Assembly (NCBI GenBank): GCA_964423615.1
Contig: CAYRFQ010000069.1
Span: 1-41,364 of the forward strand
DNA length: 41,364 nucleotides
Direction: 5' to 3'
DNA from: CAYRFQ01 sp964423615
GTDB taxonomy: Bacteria; Planctomycetota; Planctomycetia; Gemmatales; Gemmataceae
Positions 16,899 to 25,525 of this stretch are shown one piece after another (within the stretch, counting starts at the first letter, position 1; every line of letters begins with the position of its first letter). The notes below the pieces were generated by a model. The model saw only the letters and a list, made by a program, of their open reading frames with translations, was not told the origin of the DNA and made no database searches. Both the position numbers and the translations under genes were made by a program.

Positions 16899-19826
16899 TT
16901 AACGGTTCAGTCGCTCCAAAGCCTGCTTGGCCACGTTCGTGGGAAAAACACCCGGCGCTCCACGGGCAAGTTTGGTCAATAATCCTCGTGACTGTGATGT
17001 ATTGATTCGCTCCAAAACTTCGATCGCTCGCCAGACACGTAATTGGTTTTTGTCCAGTGGTCGTTCGGAGATGGCGTCGAGTAAAAGTTTGATTCGAGTT
17101 TGGACTTCCAGGGGTCGATTTCCTTTTTGGGCTTCTTCCAGTTGCGAACGTGCCTTGATTCCCAACTTTTGGAGTTTTGTGTAGGCCGCGATTCGAGTTC
17201 GGAAGCGTTGGGCGTCAAGTTGTTCGATGAGTTTGGCGATTTCTTTGGGGCTGATTGCCGGAGTGGGTCGGAGTTCGTTTTCCAACAGCTTGACGGTTCC
17301 TGGCGCGTTCTTGATCAAGGTGTTCCTCGCAAGGAAAGCTATTTCCCCGTTGATGTTTAGCAAACTGCTCCACGACTGTTGCAATTGTGCAGCGGTCAAT
17401 GGCTCGATGGAGTTTTCCAATTGCTTGCGAACGGTTTCCAGGTCCCACACTAACCCGGTTGTGTCTTCGCTTGTCGTGACGAATCGGTCGTTCGTGGGCG
17501 AGAATGCTATGGCAAGAATTTTACCTGTATGGCCCGTGATTTGGCTGAGTTTTTTTCCGGTCCGGAGATCCGCAAACTGAATTGTCGAATCGGTGCCATT
17601 ACGGAAAGCAACGATTCGACTGTCCGGAGAAAACGCGAGAGCGTTGTACTCGGAAGCCATCCGCAACAAGGCCGCGTAGAAGGCGACAGTCGGAACAGAA
17701 GTGATAGGAGTCTTTGGAGATGGTTGAGCCTTCCGAGCCGGGAAGACAATCCGTTTTTCGCCCGTGAGGGCTTCGTAAACTCGCGCTTCGCCGTTGGTCA
17801 ACACGAGTCCAAACATTCGCCCGTCGGGGGAGAACTTGGCTCCTTCGACGGTATTGGGAGGGGCAGTCGTTCGGGTCGTTCGGGTCGGTATCTTGGGGAC
17901 AGGGATGGTCGACAGTTTTTTGGCTTGGGCTAGGTCCCAGATGCCGATTTGCCCATCTTCGGGAATGGCCAGGTAGTTGCCGTTGGGCGAAAATCCCAGG
18001 AACGCAGCACTGGCGTTCCGCGACCGGCTGATAAACCCACCTCGATTTGGGTTTTGGTTTGGAGCAGGACGCACAAACAATTCCTGGATGCGTTTGCCGG
18101 TTCTGGTTTCGTAAATGTGCCCCGTTATTCCCCCGTTATTGACCACAAGGGCCAGTCGTTTGCCGTCGTGGGAGAGGGCCACCAAGGTACTTTGATTGTA
18201 AATCGATCGGCCAGCCTGGGGGTCATTTTTGGGAAGTTCGAGGAGAGGTAACTTTTTCTTGGTCTTGGTGTCATAGAGAGTGATATTTCGGAAGACCCCT
18301 CCGACAGCGTAACCCATCTCAGCAATCGCCAACGTGCTTCCGTCTTCAGAGATTCGATAGGATCGGGAATACAAACGTTGGTTTGCCGTGGTTGTACTGG
18401 GAGGAACAAAGTGGCGAATGGGTTGTCCTGACTTCGCGTCCCAGAATCGGACCGAGCCTGTGCTGCTCTGGGTCACGATTGTTTTTCCATCTGGAGGATA
18501 CGAAACGGAAGCAACCTTGGTCAAATGGCCTGCGAATTGTTGAGCGTCTTTGCCGGTGGCGAGGTCGATGCAATGGATCGTGCCAGATGACTTCAGGAGG
18601 GCGACTGTTCGACTGTTTGGTGAAACAGCCAACTTGACAGTGGCTTCCCCCTGGGCATAGGTGGGGTAGTAGATGCGTGTCGTGGTGGTTGACCCCAGTG
18701 CATGTCCATGTATTTTTTTCCCGGTCCTTACCTGATAAACGTTGAGATTGCCGCCGTTGGGTTCCCACTCCACGAACGACTTTCCGTCCGGTGTAAACAG
18801 TTGTTGCAGGTCGGAGTTACGGTTGATGACTGTTGTGTTGGATTGCAATTGCCGGATTTTCTTTCCGGTTTCGGAGTTGAATAATTCGATGAATCCAGTG
18901 CTAAATCGACACGCGATTAACTTCGAATTGGTCGAAAAAGTCACCGCCAAAGGCACATTTCGTCCCGGTCCGTTCCCGCCAATTTGATAAAGCTTCTTGC
19001 CCGTTTTCGTGTTCCAGAGTTCCAGAAGTTCCAGGTATCCGTAAGTTCGCCGGCCGCTAGTCGTTACCTTGAACGCACCGGCGCACAACATATTGCCGTC
19101 TGGGGAGAATCGAAGCAACGCTCCCATTTTGTTCCCGTACGGACTGATTCGGAAGGAGCTATTGCCTGTCTGATTTTGTTGCCCAAGTGTTGAGATTTTT
19201 TTTCCGGTTTTCAGGTTCAGTAAGTGGATTTGTCCGGAGGATTCTTGCCAGGCAAGGAGTTTGGCCGAACTCGAAATGGCTAATGCCTGGATGTTTTGTG
19301 TGAGGTTTTCGAAGCGATTGATTTCTTTGCCCGTGGAGGTGTTCCACAAGGTGATTTTCTTGCCCTTGGCGATGGCAATGGTTTTTTGGTCATTGGTCGT
19401 GGCAACGCACAGAGGTTCGGTCGGGAAACGTGTTCGCAGTCTACGAACATCGGTCGTGTTTGGGGTGGTTGGATAAGTGGGGCCAAACTGTTTTGTTGGT
19501 CGACCCGTTGAGCGATCCCAAACCGTACAGCGTCCGTTGGCTTTGGTTGTAATCAGTGATTTCCCACCGGGAGCAAACACCACAAAGTTCATGTCGGTCG
19601 GCCCACGCCAACGAACAGTTCCGAGCCGAGCCACGGCTCCTTCGGGCAGGGCATCGCCATGAATGTCTTTCCGAGCCTTTTGTTGGAGTCGTTGGGTTTT
19701 TGGAGAGGAGTCCTTCTCTCCCGCACGAGCTTCCGCACCACCCCAGCGCAAACCGAGGGGGACGAGTAAGGTGGCTGCGAGAACTGCGGCGTTCGCAAAT
19801 TGGAATCGACAGGTCTTAGACTTCAT
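16899..19826 (-). CDS. Exported WD40-repeat protein with helical C-terminal domain
   Basis: A 975-residue protein with a signal peptide (about 1-35, AAVLAATLLVPLGL core). Many WD40 blades run from about residue 50 to 790, recognisable by repeated FSPDG/FSTNSK-type turns and strand ends such as LWNTSTGK, RFWDAKSG and GLVWDLE. They predict one or two beta-propellers used for protein binding. The last 150 residues are helical and HEAT-like (AYTKLQKLGIKARSQLEEAQ). WD40 proteins of this style are abundant in Gemmata-type planctomycetes and lack known partners. The start at ATG 19826 is supported by GGGGGA; an in-frame start at 19853 is less likely. It appears to be a single-gene unit. Confidence 0.88.
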   Translation of the reverse strand: MKSKTCRFQFANAAVLAATLLVPLGLRWGGAEARAGEKDSSPKTQRLQQKARKDIHGDALPEGAVARLGTVRWRGPTDMNFVVFAPGGKSLITTKANGRCTVWDRSTGRPTKQFGPTYPTTPNTTDVRRLRTRFPTEPLCVATTNDQKTIAIAKGKKITLWNTSTGKEINRFENLTQNIQALAISSSAKLLAWQESSGQIHLLNLKTGKKISTLGQQNQTGNSSFRISPYGNKMGALLRFSPDGNMLCAGAFKVTTSGRRTYGYLELLELWNTKTGKKLYQIGGNGPGRNVPLAVTFSTNSKLIACRFSTGFIELFNSETGKKIRQLQSNTTVINRNSDLQQLFTPDGKSFVEWEPNGGNLNVYQVRTGKKIHGHALGSTTTTRIYYPTYAQGEATVKLAVSPNSRTVALLKSSGTIHCIDLATGKDAQQFAGHLTKVASVSYPPDGKTIVTQSSTGSVRFWDAKSGQPIRHFVPPSTTTANQRLYSRSYRISEDGSTLAIAEMGYAVGGVFRNITLYDTKTKKKLPLLELPKNDPQAGRSIYNQSTLVALSHDGKRLALVVNNGGITGHIYETRTGKRIQELFVRPAPNQNPNRGGFISRSRNASAAFLGFSPNGNYLAIPEDGQIGIWDLAQAKKLSTIPVPKIPTRTTRTTAPPNTVEGAKFSPDGRMFGLVLTNGEARVYEALTGEKRIVFPARKAQPSPKTPITSVPTVAFYAALLRMASEYNALAFSPDSRIVAFRNGTDSTIQFADLRTGKKLSQITGHTGKILAIAFSPTNDRFVTTSEDTTGLVWDLETVRKQLENSIEPLTAAQLQQSWSSLLNINGEIAFLARNTLIKNAPGTVKLLENELRPTPAISPKEIAKLIEQLDAQRFRTRIAAYTKLQKLGIKARSQLEEAQKGNRPLEVQTRIKLLLDAISERPLDKNQLRVWRAIEVLERINTSQSRGLLTKLARGAPGVFPTNVAKQALERLNR

Positions 19827-19938
19827 AAGGATTCCCCCCGGTTGCGACAGCATTGAAGCTAAAATTAAGTTGCTGGATTATTGATTCTACATTACTCCAT
19901 ACGGTTTAGATATTTGATTTGGTTAGATTTGTCCTCTG

Positions 19939-20448
19939 TTACAGGGGTCCACTCGTTCGGTCTGAGGAATTGGGTACGGCTGATCTAACGAGAATGACGG
20001 CGTCCCATTGGATAGCTCGTCGGAGCGCCTCGGCTTCCTCAACGAGTTCTGTCTGGTTGTTGGCTCGGCTGACGTGTCCTCCCAGCTTCCAGGAAGTGGA
20101 AGCGGTTCGAACGAACACAGGATAAGTGATTTCTTTTGGTACGTCCGTGTCGAGGTGGAGTGTCCACGTCTGAGGCATGGGGACGTCGATGCCATTTTCG
20201 GTCATGCGGCTCAGAATGCTATCCAATCGTAACAGAGGGGCTCGCTCATCGGGTTGGTCTCGGACCTTGGGATACGGGTCCATTAACTCTTCGTAGTCCT
20301 CGATGGAACGCGCTCCGGCAAAGACGAATCCTTCGTCCTGGGTGTTTGCTTCGTCGAGAGGTTTGGCCCCAAGGTCATCGAGCCAGTAGAGAATTTGACT
20401 CCCGCGTTTTTCGTGGTAGTTATCATCTCGGGGATCGTAAAACAGCAT
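19939..20448 (-). CDS. ATP-grasp-like protein fragment, possibly truncated
   Basis: A 169-residue protein. The C-terminal half (PMPQTWTLHLD, YPVFVRTASTSWKLGGHVSR, EAEALRRAIQWDAVILVR) reads like the N-terminal part of an ATP-grasp enzyme: a proline/tryptophan lead-in, a strand with Phe-Val-Arg, and a lysine. The rest of such an enzyme would be expected after residue 155, but the frame ends in TAA shortly after, close to the WD40 gene's upstream region. It may be a truncated gene or a small family of its own. I chose ATG 20448, with AAAGGAA upstream, over an in-frame start at 20616. Confidence 0.6.
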   Translation of the reverse strand: MLFYDPRDDNYHEKRGSQILYWLDDLGAKPLDEANTQDEGFVFAGARSIEDYEELMDPYPKVRDQPDERAPLLRLDSILSRMTENGIDVPMPQTWTLHLDTDVPKEITYPVFVRTASTSWKLGGHVSRANNQTELVEEAEALRRAIQWDAVILVRSAVPNSSDRTSGPL

Positions 20449-20678
20449 GCGGGGTTCCTTTCGAGAGTGCGTTGTTGTGCGGAGTTCGAGTTGGCTTCCG
20501 TGTTCGCGAAACCCGACAAATTGACCCTGGTTGATCAAGGAGTCATTCTGTTTCTGCGACCACCACGCCTCGGAAAAACGTCTTTTGTCCTTGAGAAAGC
20601 TTTGGCTCCATCCCATTTTCCACTACGATGCACAAAAAGGCGAGTGAGACGGTTCTCCGTTTCCCAAAGGGGAGGAAA

Positions 20679-21362
20679 ATGACCGAGGCCGAGTGGTACC
20701 AGTGCAAAGACTTGCACCAGATGATGCGACAATTCTCGTTTCGAGGTCACGACCGGAAATGGAGACTTTTTGCTGTTGCTTGCTGCAAACACTTCTGGCC
20801 GACAAACGCTCACGAAATGGCAACCCACGGTTTGTCGATCGCCAAGAAGTACGCTGACGGCGTGGTGTCATTGAAGGAACTTGTCCAAACCCATCGCCAA
20901 ATTCAGGCGGCACATCGCGCGATGGTCTCGAATTGGGCTTATGTCGTTCGCGTTTCTCCAGGTTCCACTCATCGGCCAACCGAAGACGATCTTGCTGTGG
21001 TGTCTTCGTTGGAAATCGCCATCACTGTCACGAAAGAAGACCTGGATACGCACGAAGTCGTGCGTCGTTGCAACGGTGGGACGTCAACGACTCGTGGCCG
21101 GAAATGGCAGCGTCGCTTGTTGCGGTGTGTCTTCGCCAATCCGACTCGCACAACCGAATTTGACGCGCAATCCTTATCACACGACGTGCTGGCGATTGCG
21201 AAAACGATCTTTGACGAAAGTCGATTCGACCACTTGCCGATTTTGGCCGATGCTCTCGAAGAATCCGGATGCAACGATGGCGAACTGCTCGATCACTGTC
21301 GTGAGAAGTGCAACCACGTTCCCGGTTGTTGGGTGCTTGATTTGATTCTCGGAAAGGGGTGA
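20679..21362 (+). CDS. Gemmata-type repeat-family protein (first of a tandem pair)
   Basis: A 227-residue protein of a family I know from Gemmata-like genomes: it opens MTEAEWYQC, then RKWRLFAVACCKHFW. It ends with a block reading AIAKTIFDESRFDHLPILAD, then ALEESGCNDGELLDHC and finally PGCWVLDLILGKG. The family is expanded in those genomes; no activity is known. The conserved Cys/His/Trp pattern suggests a fold of its own. GGGGAGGAAA just before ATG 20679 decides the start over an upstream ATG at 20628. The stop overlaps the GTGA at the beginning of the next paralogue, so the two are translationally linked. Confidence 0.75.
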   Translation: MTEAEWYQCKDLHQMMRQFSFRGHDRKWRLFAVACCKHFWPTNAHEMATHGLSIAKKYADGVVSLKELVQTHRQIQAAHRAMVSNWAYVVRVSPGSTHRPTEDDLAVVSSLEIAITVTKEDLDTHEVVRRCNGGTSTTRGRKWQRRLLRCVFANPTRTTEFDAQSLSHDVLAIAKTIFDESRFDHLPILADALEESGCNDGELLDHCREKCNHVPGCWVLDLILGKG

Positions 21363-21367
21363 CTGCC

Positions 21368-22333
21368 GTGACCGAACGAGAATGGTTGGAGTGTTTGTCC
21401 CCCTGGACGCTGGCTCATTGCTTTCGTAATTGCGTGACCGAGCGGGATTACCCCAAGCCGGACGAGATGCTTCGTCAGGTCGAGCAGAAATTGACGCCAC
21501 GAAAAACTCGACTGTTTATTTGTGCGTGTACTCGTCGTGTCTTGCCTATCCTTTCGGGAGAGGTCTACCGCACGGCGGTGGAAATCACCGAGAGGAGCGC
21601 CGACCAAAAAAATCTGGCTCCGCTCGACCCTCTCGACATACCGCGTCAGATGACTTCGGATGCCGTTCACCGCGCTTCTCAACTGATCCATGGGTGTTTC
21701 CAATCCGTTTATGGCTTGCTCGATAGGAGTCCCCACGAGCTTCGTCGCGAGTTGTGTCAGATGTATTCTAGCGAAACAGGGATGGCCGTTGCTTTGTTCC
21801 GAATGGTGGATTTCATCGATCGATGGAAATTGAAGCGAGAGGAGACTGAGGATCTTTCGCAAAAGGCCGCCGAACATCTCGTTTCTGTGTCCGACATGGA
21901 TAGTTGGTACCGATGGGCCGACCAATGGCGTACGGAAGTCGATTCGGAGACCTTGGAGGAGTTTTCGTCGACTTACCAACAGTACGTCAGCGAAGAACAG
22001 TCGTATCATGGGTATCTGCTTCATGAACTGTTTGGGAATCCTTTTCGGATGACCTCGTTTCTCAAGAGTTGGCGCACGAGCGATGTCCTTTCTGTGGCTC
22101 AAGCGATCTACGACAACGATCGGTTTGAACAAATGCCGATTCTTGCTGACGCCCTTGAAGAAGCCGGATGTACTAACCAGTGGATTCTCGAACACTGCCG
22201 GTTGCCAAACCCTCGCTCCTTTTATCAGCAGGTTGGCTACGATATGGAAAGCCGGTTGGTGACGAAGTGGTCAAAAAGGCCCGTCCATGTCAAAGGGTGC
22301 TGGGTGCTAGATTTAATTCTCCAAAAGAAATAA
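21368..22333 (+). CDS. Gemmata-type repeat-family protein (second of a tandem pair)
   Basis: A 321-residue paralogue of the preceding gene. It has the same opening (MTEREWLEC), a middle ACTRRVLPIL segment, and the same end block (SVAQAIYDNDRFEQMPILAD, ALEEAGCTNQWILEHC, KGCWVLDLILQKK). It is about 95 residues longer, with an extra helical middle region (about 100-200). GTG 21368 matches the MTE-EW family start and has AAGGGG upstream; GTG 21359, overlapping the previous stop, is the alternative. The pair clearly arose by duplication. Function is unknown. Confidence 0.75.
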   Translation: MTEREWLECLSPWTLAHCFRNCVTERDYPKPDEMLRQVEQKLTPRKTRLFICACTRRVLPILSGEVYRTAVEITERSADQKNLAPLDPLDIPRQMTSDAVHRASQLIHGCFQSVYGLLDRSPHELRRELCQMYSSETGMAVALFRMVDFIDRWKLKREETEDLSQKAAEHLVSVSDMDSWYRWADQWRTEVDSETLEEFSSTYQQYVSEEQSYHGYLLHELFGNPFRMTSFLKSWRTSDVLSVAQAIYDNDRFEQMPILADALEEAGCTNQWILEHCRLPNPRSFYQQVGYDMESRLVTKWSKRPVHVKGCWVLDLILQKK

Positions 22334-22447
22334 TTCCCGGTTGACGTCATTTTTTCCTTGTTTTCGCCAGACTTTCATCTCTTGCAAAACTTGTCTTTTT
22401 GTACAATGCTGATATCGAATCTTCGTGCTTGGGTGGACGCAAAGTTT

Positions 22448-22488
22448 GTCGCATTTGGGCGCGTAACCGCCCACACATCCGATGCGAT
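22448..22488. other. Stacked hairpin, possible structured RNA or operator upstream of the GntR gene
   Basis: An outer stem GTCGCAT (22448-22454) / ATGCGAT (22482-22488) encloses an inner perfect stem TGGGCG (22456-22461) / CGCCCA (22468-22473) with loop CGTAAC. The loop sequence resembles the GTAAC in the hairpins of the intergenic element at 10237 and 12590, but the rest does not align, so the link may be chance. Whether it acts as RNA or DNA is unknown. Confidence 0.35.
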
Positions 22489-22631
22489 AGAAACGGCGGT
22501 TCGAGCCACGGCGGTAATTCACTCCAAGTATCGAAAAGGCATTCGTGGTGGGCTTGACCTCTGACGAGGAAGGCTTGCGTAACAGAAGAGGCTGTTGATC
22601 GTTTCATTTCTCAATGAAGGTAAAGCGGTTC

Positions 22632-23300
22632 ATGAGCAACTCCGTGGATCAGCAAGAGGAACCTCGTGGGACTCTGGCCGATGACGTGTACGAGAAAGTG
22701 CTTCAGAAAATTCTCTCTGGCGAACTACGACCGGGAGAAGTTGTCAGCGAAGTCAACTTGGCGAAACAACTTGATGTCAGCCGGACGCCAGTGCACGATG
22801 CGCTACGTCAACTTGCGAGCGACGGACTCGTGGAGCAGCGTCCGGGCCGAAGGGCGATAATTGCTACGTTCTCGCCTGACGATATCCACGACATTTTCGA
22901 AATGCGTAAACTACTCGAGGGTGAAGCGGCCCGTCGAGCTGCGACGCGTTTGGACCGTCTGTCGTTGAATCGTCTCCGTGGTCTTGCCGATACACTCGGG
23001 GCCGACCGTGACCACTCGGAGTGGGTAGCCCGTTGGACGGACTTCGACGAAGATTTTCACGAGACAATTGCCCGAGCCAGTGGGAGTAAACGTCTTTGCC
23101 AAGACATCTCCCGGTATCGTTTGCTTCACCGAGGCTTCAATCTATCGACAACTACTGTCGATTGTCTCCAACAAGCTCTCCAAGAACACATCCGCATTCT
23201 CGACGCGCTCGAAGGCCGTGACCCCGAAGGCGCTGCCGAGGCGATGGTTGCCCATATCCAAGAGTGGCAAGCCTATTTCATCAATCATCTGCCGCGTTGA
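22632..23300 (+). CDS. GntR/FadR-type transcriptional regulator
   Basis: A 222-residue DNA-binding regulator. Residues about 12-75 form the GntR winged helix (DDVYEKVLQKILSGELRPGE, then VNLAKQLDVSRTPVHDALRQ and GLVEQRPGRRAII). The C-terminal part is a helical FCD effector domain (DIHDIFEMRKLLEGEAARRA, then DFHETIARASG). Such regulators typically bind small carboxylic acids, but the ligand cannot be read here. No obvious target operon adjoins it. ATG 22632 is preferred; ATG 22614 is an alternative adding six residues. Confidence 0.92.
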   Translation: MSNSVDQQEEPRGTLADDVYEKVLQKILSGELRPGEVVSEVNLAKQLDVSRTPVHDALRQLASDGLVEQRPGRRAIIATFSPDDIHDIFEMRKLLEGEAARRAATRLDRLSLNRLRGLADTLGADRDHSEWVARWTDFDEDFHETIARASGSKRLCQDISRYRLLHRGFNLSTTTVDCLQQALQEHIRILDALEGRDPEGAAEAMVAHIQEWQAYFINHLPR

Positions 23301-23420
23301 TGGAATTGTTTCTAACGGCGACGGCTGTCCGTCGTTGCCGTTGGTCTGTTTGGTTTTTGGAGTAATGGCAGCCTCACGTTTGGTAATTTTTCCGTTCTCT
23401 CTCCTTCGTCACCAATTTCC

Positions 23421-23774
23421 ATGCCACGTTTCGTGATTCTCGAACACGACCATCCCGAGTTGCATTGGGATTTCATGCTCGAACAGGGTGACGTATTGAA
23501 AACGTGGCGGCTTTTCGAGATTCCGACCCCTGGCGCGACCATTCCGGGTGAGCTTTCTTTCGATCATCGCGTGAAGTATCTCGATTACGAAGGTCCCATT
23601 AGTGGGAATCGTGGCTCTGTGGTCCAATGGGATGGAGGTATCTACGAAGGAAGCCTTCCCAGAGACGTCGAGCAGTCTGTTCCAATCGAGATTGAAGTTT
23701 ACGGAAGTCGCGTGCAAGGGCTTGTTGTGTTGCGGTTGCGCAACGGTGGTTGGTCTGTGGAATTCCCTCCCTGA
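23421..23774 (+). CDS. Stand-alone LigD-type 3'-phosphoesterase domain
   Basis: A 117-residue protein matching the DNA polymerase/ligase N-terminal (phosphoesterase) domain, which in LigD trims 3' ends during end joining. Visible equivalents are His9 and His15, Asp17 (in LHWDFMLE), a His near 49 (DHRVKYLDYEG), and the GSVVQWDGGIYEG strand pair. In LigD the position of Met19 is an arginine (HYDFRLE), which is important for activity, so this domain may be altered in function. It is free-standing with no ligase or polymerase gene beside it. It converges with the CsrA-like gene 18 bases away. Confidence 0.85.
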   Translation: MPRFVILEHDHPELHWDFMLEQGDVLKTWRLFEIPTPGATIPGELSFDHRVKYLDYEGPISGNRGSVVQWDGGIYEGSLPRDVEQSVPIEIEVYGSRVQGLVVLRLRNGGWSVEFPP

Positions 23775-23792
23775 GGGCATTCGGGAGTCTGT

Positions 23793-24026
23793 TTACTGCT
23801 CTCGGGTGAGGAATGGGGTGGTTTTTTCCACACTTGTTTGGGGGGCGTTCGCCACGGATTGGCAGGCGTCAAGAGCCAGCTGCAAGTGTTCCGCGGGAAC
23901 AACATTAGTGCCGGGTGGTGCGTCGATCCCAAAGCAAACTTCGTCCTCGGTCACTTCAAGGATCGTGATAGTGATCGAGTCACCGATAACGATCTTCTGG
24001 TTGACTTGGGGAGTGAAGATACGCAC
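23793..24026 (-). CDS. Divergent CsrA-like protein
   Basis: A 77-residue protein whose first 50 residues follow the CsrA beta-fold pattern (QKIVIGDSITITILEVTEDE, then VCFGIDAPP). CsrA binds GGA in mRNA leaders and controls translation. Here the residues that normally contact RNA are changed: the LTRR opening reads FTPQ, and the segment with Arg44 (VHREE) reads VVPAE. The C-terminus extends beyond the usual 61 residues. It may be a relative with another partner, or a decaying copy. The start is GTG, decided by a near-perfect Shine-Dalgarno. Confidence 0.7.
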   Translation of the reverse strand: MRIFTPQVNQKIVIGDSITITILEVTEDEVCFGIDAPPGTNVVPAEHLQLALDACQSVANAPQTSVEKTTPFLTREQ

Positions 24027-24030
24027 GTTG

Positions 24031-24039
24031 CACCTCCTT
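24031..24039 (-). promoter_or_regulatory. Strong ribosome-binding site deciding a GTG start
   Basis: On the - strand AAGGAGGTG lies four bases before the GTG at 24026. It is the strongest Shine-Dalgarno match I noted in the window together with that of atpF, and fixes the start of the CsrA-like gene. Confidence 0.8.
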
Positions 24040-24142
24040 GCGTGCTGGAACCAGGAATTGAATTGAATCTGATGTTATGAGAAGTTGGGAGATGTGTCAA
24101 ACGTTTGGAAAGATTGTGGCAAATTTTTAATCACAGAGCGCT

Positions 24143-24190
24143 AGCGTCGCGGAGGATAATTGGAAAACTGCATTTCTCGGCCGCGACGCT
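24143..24190. repeat. 10-bp inverted repeat downstream of lgt
   Basis: AGCGTCGCGG (24143-24152) pairs exactly with CCGCGACGCT (24181-24190) around a 28-base loop. It is just past the stop of lgt on the - strand and upstream of the CsrA-like gene. There is no T-run and no flanking direct repeat, so it could be a transcript-end hairpin or a small dispersed repeat. Confidence 0.5.
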
Positions 24191-24199
24191 TCGAGTGTT

Positions 24200-25405
24200 T
24201 CAATCTTGCAACGGGGTTGCAGACGGTTTTGTCTCTTTCTGTTTTGTTTCGTCCGGGACGCTTTCTTCCGGCGGAAGTTCGTCTGATGGTTTGTCTTTTG
24301 GTTCCGATGACTCGGGTTCGTTCGCCATTTTCGTCTGACTTCCTGGGCTGTACTGGGCCAGTTGCAATCGGAGAAAGATTCCGAGCCCAAGGCCAGCCAT
24401 GAACAAAATCAAGCTGATGTTTTGGGAGTACGTAAACCCGAATGGAGGGAAGGGCGCGGTGTCATTTCGTAATGCTTCGTTGATGAAGCGATGTGCGGAG
24501 TAGCCCATCATTAACAAAACGACAACTTCGCCATCACGGCGTCGGAGGGGATAATAAGCAAGTAGTAGCGCAAAGAGCAAACCACAACTGATCGACTCAT
24601 AAAGTTGTGTGGGATGCAGGGGAATTGTCGAGGGTACAAACGTGAAAGATTTGGTTTGGTTCCCGCGCCGTATCTTCAAAGTAATTGTGTTTTCCCCACG
24701 TGGCCACTTATAGAACTGAGTTTCTATGTCGGCATAACTATTAATGGGGTTTCCATTAATTTCGAGAATGGAGTCGCCTCCTTGCAATCCAGCCTCGGCT
24801 GCGGCGGAACCTGGAATGATTTGTTCAATGACATTTTCTTCCCGATCTTCGATGGTGAACCCGGCGGCTGTTTGGTGGCCGCTATCGGTCAACTGGGAAC
24901 GAGGAGCCGTTGGAAGCGGAAAAACAATTCCCGGATTCGGAGGACACGCTACTCCACCAAAGCAACAACCGTTGAGCATGCATCCGAACCGTCCGATGCA
25001 TAATCCCAATGCCACACAAGGGGCCACGATGTCGACCATTTTCCACGCCGAGATGTTGTGTTTTTTCAATATGAAAAAGTACGCTCCCAGAAATCCGACG
25101 AGCCCTCCGATTGCCGATCCGAAAAAGATAAGCCCACCATCCCAGACTTTGAATAGTTGCCAGATAGACGTGAACTGGTGCCAATATTCTGGGTTCGTCA
25201 CGTAAGCAATTCTCGCTCCGGCAATCCCACAAACGAAAATCCAGATCGCCAAATCTTGCACGTACTCGGGTTTGATCCCTTGTCGTTTGGCCATTCGCGC
25301 GGCTAACAGCGTACAAAATACAAACGCCAAAAATAGCATGAAGCCGTAACCGAAGATGGGAAACGTGCCGAAAGGTGTGGGGATCTCGAATAAAATCTGG
25401 CGCAT
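24200..25405 (-). CDS. lgt: Prolipoprotein diacylglyceryl transferase with inserted PDZ domain
   Basis: Lgt transfers diacylglycerol to the lipobox cysteine of prelipoproteins in the membrane. The 401-residue protein has the multi-helix Lgt core, the signature GRFGCMLNGCCFGG (138-151; the usual motif is GR-GN--NG), HPTQLYES (264-271) and the RFINEALR segment (about 306). Between signature and HPTQLYE lies an insertion of about 90 residues: a PDZ-like domain (about 180-258) with GSAAAEAGLQGGDSILEING. A Glu/Lys/Pro-rich tail follows the last helix. A WDGGLIFFGSAIGG segment has Phe where the E. coli enzyme has a histidine. ATG 25405 is chosen over an in-frame start at 25432. Confidence 0.9.
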   Translation of the reverse strand: MRQILFEIPTPFGTFPIFGYGFMLFLAFVFCTLLAARMAKRQGIKPEYVQDLAIWIFVCGIAGARIAYVTNPEYWHQFTSIWQLFKVWDGGLIFFGSAIGGLVGFLGAYFFILKKHNISAWKMVDIVAPCVALGLCIGRFGCMLNGCCFGGVACPPNPGIVFPLPTAPRSQLTDSGHQTAAGFTIEDREENVIEQIIPGSAAAEAGLQGGDSILEINGNPINSYADIETQFYKWPRGENTITLKIRRGNQTKSFTFVPSTIPLHPTQLYESISCGLLFALLLAYYPLRRRDGEVVVLLMMGYSAHRFINEALRNDTAPFPPFGFTYSQNISLILFMAGLGLGIFLRLQLAQYSPGSQTKMANEPESSEPKDKPSDELPPEESVPDETKQKETKPSATPLQD

Positions 25406-25525
25406 AATCAACCTTGGCAAGAAAGAGAACACAATATCGTGTTAAATGTCATTGTCAGGGTATAGATTTCCCTTGGCCGAAACAATCGAAAGTGACCGCC
25501 AGGCTCTGTGCCCTTTTGCCATACA

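Noticed and set aside
17860..17895. Short tandem GTCGTTCGG-like repeat
   Set aside because: It is part of the WD40 gene and encodes a Thr/Arg-rich linker, without further copies.
22493..22520. A tRNA T-arm-like GGTTCGAGCC
   Set aside because: No acceptor, D or anticodon stems fit around it; no tRNA can be folded.
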